A DNA stretch of 64,000 bases, taken from assembly GCA_910584965.1 (NCBI GenBank), contig CAJUDZ010000012.1, positions 38,634-102,633 of the forward strand. The letters run 5' to 3'. Numbering within the stretch: position 1 is the stretch's first letter; the number at the start of each line of letters is the position of its first letter. This stretch comes from an uncultured Lachnospiraceae bacterium. Its GTDB lineage: Bacteria > Bacillota > Clostridia > Lachnospirales > Lachnospiraceae. A program made the position numbers and the translations under genes. Below, in pieces: positions 62,310 to 64,000 of the stretch. The notes under the pieces are model-generated. The model did not search any database, had not been told where the DNA came from, and saw nothing but the letters and a program-made list of their open reading frames with translations.

Positions 62310-62393
62310 AGCTGGAAAGGCCGGAGAAATAAGGATAATCTCAGTATATTGAGAATGTAGGGATATGAGAGATAATAGGAGGAGGAAATAGAA

Positions 62394-63821
62394 ATGGCAG
62401 AACAGGCTAAAAAACCGGTTGGAATTATGGAAACCATTCTGCGTGACGCACATCAGTCTCTGATTGCGACAAGAATGCCTACCGAAATGATGCTTCCGAT
62501 CGTGGAAAAGATGGATAAAGTTGGCTACCATGCGGTAGAGTGCTGGGGCGGCGCAACGTTTGACGCATCCCTTCGTTTTTTGAAAGAGGATCCGTGGGAC
62601 AGACTCAGAAAATTAAGAGACGGATTTAAAAATACAAAATTACAGATGTTATTCAGAGGCCAGAACATTTTGGGATACAGACCTTATGCGGATGACGTAG
62701 TTGACAGCTTCGTAGAGAAATCCATTGCGAATGGTATTGATATTATCCGTATTTTCGACTGTCTGAATGATTTGAGAAACTTACAGGAAGCGGTTAATGC
62801 GACCAACAAAGTAAAAGAGAGAGAAGGCAGAGGCCATGCACAGGTAGCGCTTTCCTATACGCTCGGCGATGCTTATACGATGGAATATTGGATGAACATG
62901 GCGAAGAAGATCGAGGAGATGGGAGCTGATTCCATCTGTATCAAAGATATGGCGGGTCTGCTCGTCCCTTATAAGGCGTCCGAAATGATTTCAGCGATGA
63001 AATCCGCAACGAAGCTTCCGATTCAGCTTCATACGCACTATACTTCCGGTGTGGCAGGCATGACATATCTGAAAGCGGTGGAAGCGGGCGTTGATGTAAT
63101 CGACTGCGCGATTTCTCCTTTTGCAATGGGCACTTCACAGCCGGCAACGGAAGTAATGGTTGAGACTTTCAAAGGCACTCCTTATGATACGGGTTATGAC
63201 CAGAGCCTTCTTGCTGAAATCGCGGATTATTTCAGACCTTACAGGGATGAATGCCTTGCAAGCGGACTGCTGAATCCGAAGGTTATGGGCGTTGATATCA
63301 AGACGCTTCTGTATCAGGTTCCCGGCGGTATGCTTTCCAACATGGTAAGCCAGCTGAAAGAGCAGAATGCGGAAGACAAATATTATGACGTTTTAAGAGA
63401 AATCCCGCAGGTAAGAAAAGACCTGGGCGAGCCGCCGCTCGTTACGCCGTCATCCCAGATCGTAGGTACTCAGGCCGTATTTAACGTACTGATGGGCGAA
63501 CGATATAAGATGGCGACAAAAGAAACGAAGGCGGTTCTGCGCGGTGAGTACGGCCAGACCGTTAAGCCGATGAATCAGGAGATCATCGACAAGGTTATTC
63601 CGGGTGAGAAGAGAATTACCTGTCGTCCGGCCGATCTGCTTGAGAACGAAATGGATAAGCTGGAAGCGGAAATGAAAGAATGGAAACAGCAGGATGAGGA
63701 CGTATTGTCCTATGCGCTGTTCCCGCAGGTGGCGACCGATTTCTTCAAATATCGTCAGGCTCAGCAGGAAAAAGTTGATATGACACAGGCGGATACCAAG
63801 AACGGCGCGTATCCAGTCTGA
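62394..63821 (+). CDS. Oxaloacetate decarboxylase / pyruvate carboxylase-type carboxyltransferase (OadA / 5S-like)
   Basis: A 475-residue protein with the HMGL-like barrel and the PYC_OADA domain, but without a C-terminal biotinyl domain. Motifs are TILRDAHQSLIATRM (metal Asp), CIKDMAGLL (carboxylated Lys) and LHTHYTSG (HxH metal site). It moves CO2 from oxaloacetate to biotin, or in reverse to pyruvate. The length equals the 5S subunit of transcarboxylase. TAGGAGGAGG stands before the ATG. It ends the operon, next to a triple hairpin. Confidence 0.95.
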   Translation: MAEQAKKPVGIMETILRDAHQSLIATRMPTEMMLPIVEKMDKVGYHAVECWGGATFDASLRFLKEDPWDRLRKLRDGFKNTKLQMLFRGQNILGYRPYADDVVDSFVEKSIANGIDIIRIFDCLNDLRNLQEAVNATNKVKEREGRGHAQVALSYTLGDAYTMEYWMNMAKKIEEMGADSICIKDMAGLLVPYKASEMISAMKSATKLPIQLHTHYTSGVAGMTYLKAVEAGVDVIDCAISPFAMGTSQPATEVMVETFKGTPYDTGYDQSLLAEIADYFRPYRDECLASGLLNPKVMGVDIKTLLYQVPGGMLSNMVSQLKEQNAEDKYYDVLREIPQVRKDLGEPPLVTPSSQIVGTQAVFNVLMGERYKMATKETKAVLRGEYGQTVKPMNQEIIDKVIPGEKRITCRPADLLENEMDKLEAEMKEWKQQDEDVLSYALFPQVATDFFKYRQAQQEKVDMTQADTKNGAYPV

Positions 63822-63911
63822 ATGCCAAAGCATTCAGACGAAAGTTCTGTGAAACAGAACTTCCGGTTTGAATCATCCAAGAAGTACCTCTGTCGAAAGA
63901 CAGAGGTACTT
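63816..63911 (+). terminator. Triple hairpin at the end of the decarboxylase operon
   Basis: Three perfect hairpins in a row: GTCTGAATGC with its complement (63816-63839), AAGTTCTGT/ACAGAACTT (63842-63862), and a 13-bp stem with GAAA loop (63882-63911). None has a clean T tract; the last is followed by TCATAATAA. The likely role is termination or 3' end protection. The rest of the window (63912-64000) shows no gene. Confidence 0.55.
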
Positions 63912-64000
63912 TCATAATAAACATTATGAAACAATATTGACGAACTATCACGACAAACGCATGAGTAAATAAATTGTAAACGATCCATTTTCCTGCTACA

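Noticed and set aside
63745..63988. Minus-strand short frames at the right end
   Set aside because: They run through the three hairpins and the OadA-type gene end; no start signal or domain.
1..64000. CRISPR arrays, insertion sequences, prophage or integrative elements
   Set aside because: No array of regular repeats, no transposase, integrase or phage gene was found. The only repeat-like elements are the palindrome, the small hairpins and the protein repeats already listed.

Overview
The window looks like a chromosomal segment of an anaerobic Firmicute of the class Clostridia, most probably a member of the Lachnospiraceae. This is inferred from AGGAGG-type ribosome binding sites, use of GTG and TTG starts, the Bacillus/Clostridium-type order rplS - lepB - rbgA - lepB - rnhB - ylqG-like - ylqH-like - yraN - pgeF, a scpA-scpB-dac block, feoAB, and a biotin-dependent Na+ pump operon. 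I found 57 protein genes, one tRNA gene, and no transposase, phage gene, CRISPR array or rRNA gene. It is mostly core genome, with a few odd pieces.

Layout. 1-4.5 kb: an HMGL-like aldolase, aroC (minus), a VanY-like peptidase and tgt. 4.6-18 kb: yajC, then amino acid genes (leuB, ilvD, ilvB, serC, serA, DUF1015) interleaved with envelope genes (a GT-C glycosyltransferase and an L,D-transpeptidase) and an unknown coiled-coil protein. 18-21.5 kb: glgB with an unusual charged tail, and an MscS channel. 21.5-28.6 kb: tRNA-Thr(CGU) and the rplS-to-pgeF cluster, which carries an orphan FliK-like/FlhB-like pair. 28.7-40.6 kb is a signalling region: a VanR-like response regulator with a large kinase, a REC-HD-GYP protein, a FapA-like protein with seven 26-residue repeats, paired short chromate transporters, and a PhoP/PhoR-like system convergent with a Na/Pi cotransporter whose upstream region carries 11-bp-phased TTTACA repeats. 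40.8-44.5 kb: metal transport (feoAB, ZIP) and an HPr-like protein without the usual histidine. 44.5-53 kb: sbcDC, a CDF transporter, cardiolipin synthase, an acyltransferase, tmcAL and rpsU (58 aa); a 180-bp near-perfect palindrome lies between the last two. 53.3-58.2 kb: two D,D-carboxypeptidases flanking a metallophosphoesterase and scpAB. 58.4-63.8 kb: a five-gene Na+ decarboxylase operon.

How the genes work together. The leu/ilv and ser genes supply branched-chain amino acids and serine. The peptidases, the L,D-transpeptidase, PgeF, the D,D-carboxypeptidases, cardiolipin synthase and the acyltransferase all remodel wall or membrane. The last operon is the most striking metabolic system. 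It encodes an acyl-CoA-type (12S-like) carboxyltransferase, a separate biotin carrier (1.3S-like) and a pyruvate/oxaloacetate-type (5S-like) carboxyltransferase, which are the three parts of a transcarboxylase. These sit beside the membrane beta subunit of a Na+-pumping decarboxylase and an OadG-like subunit made as a lipoprotein. A plausible reading is a Na+ pump that can accept CO2 from either acyl-CoA or oxaloacetate substrates.

No gene-free stretch exceeds 300 bases except 52545-52921. That stretch holds the palindrome, a putative promoter pair and the rpsU leader.
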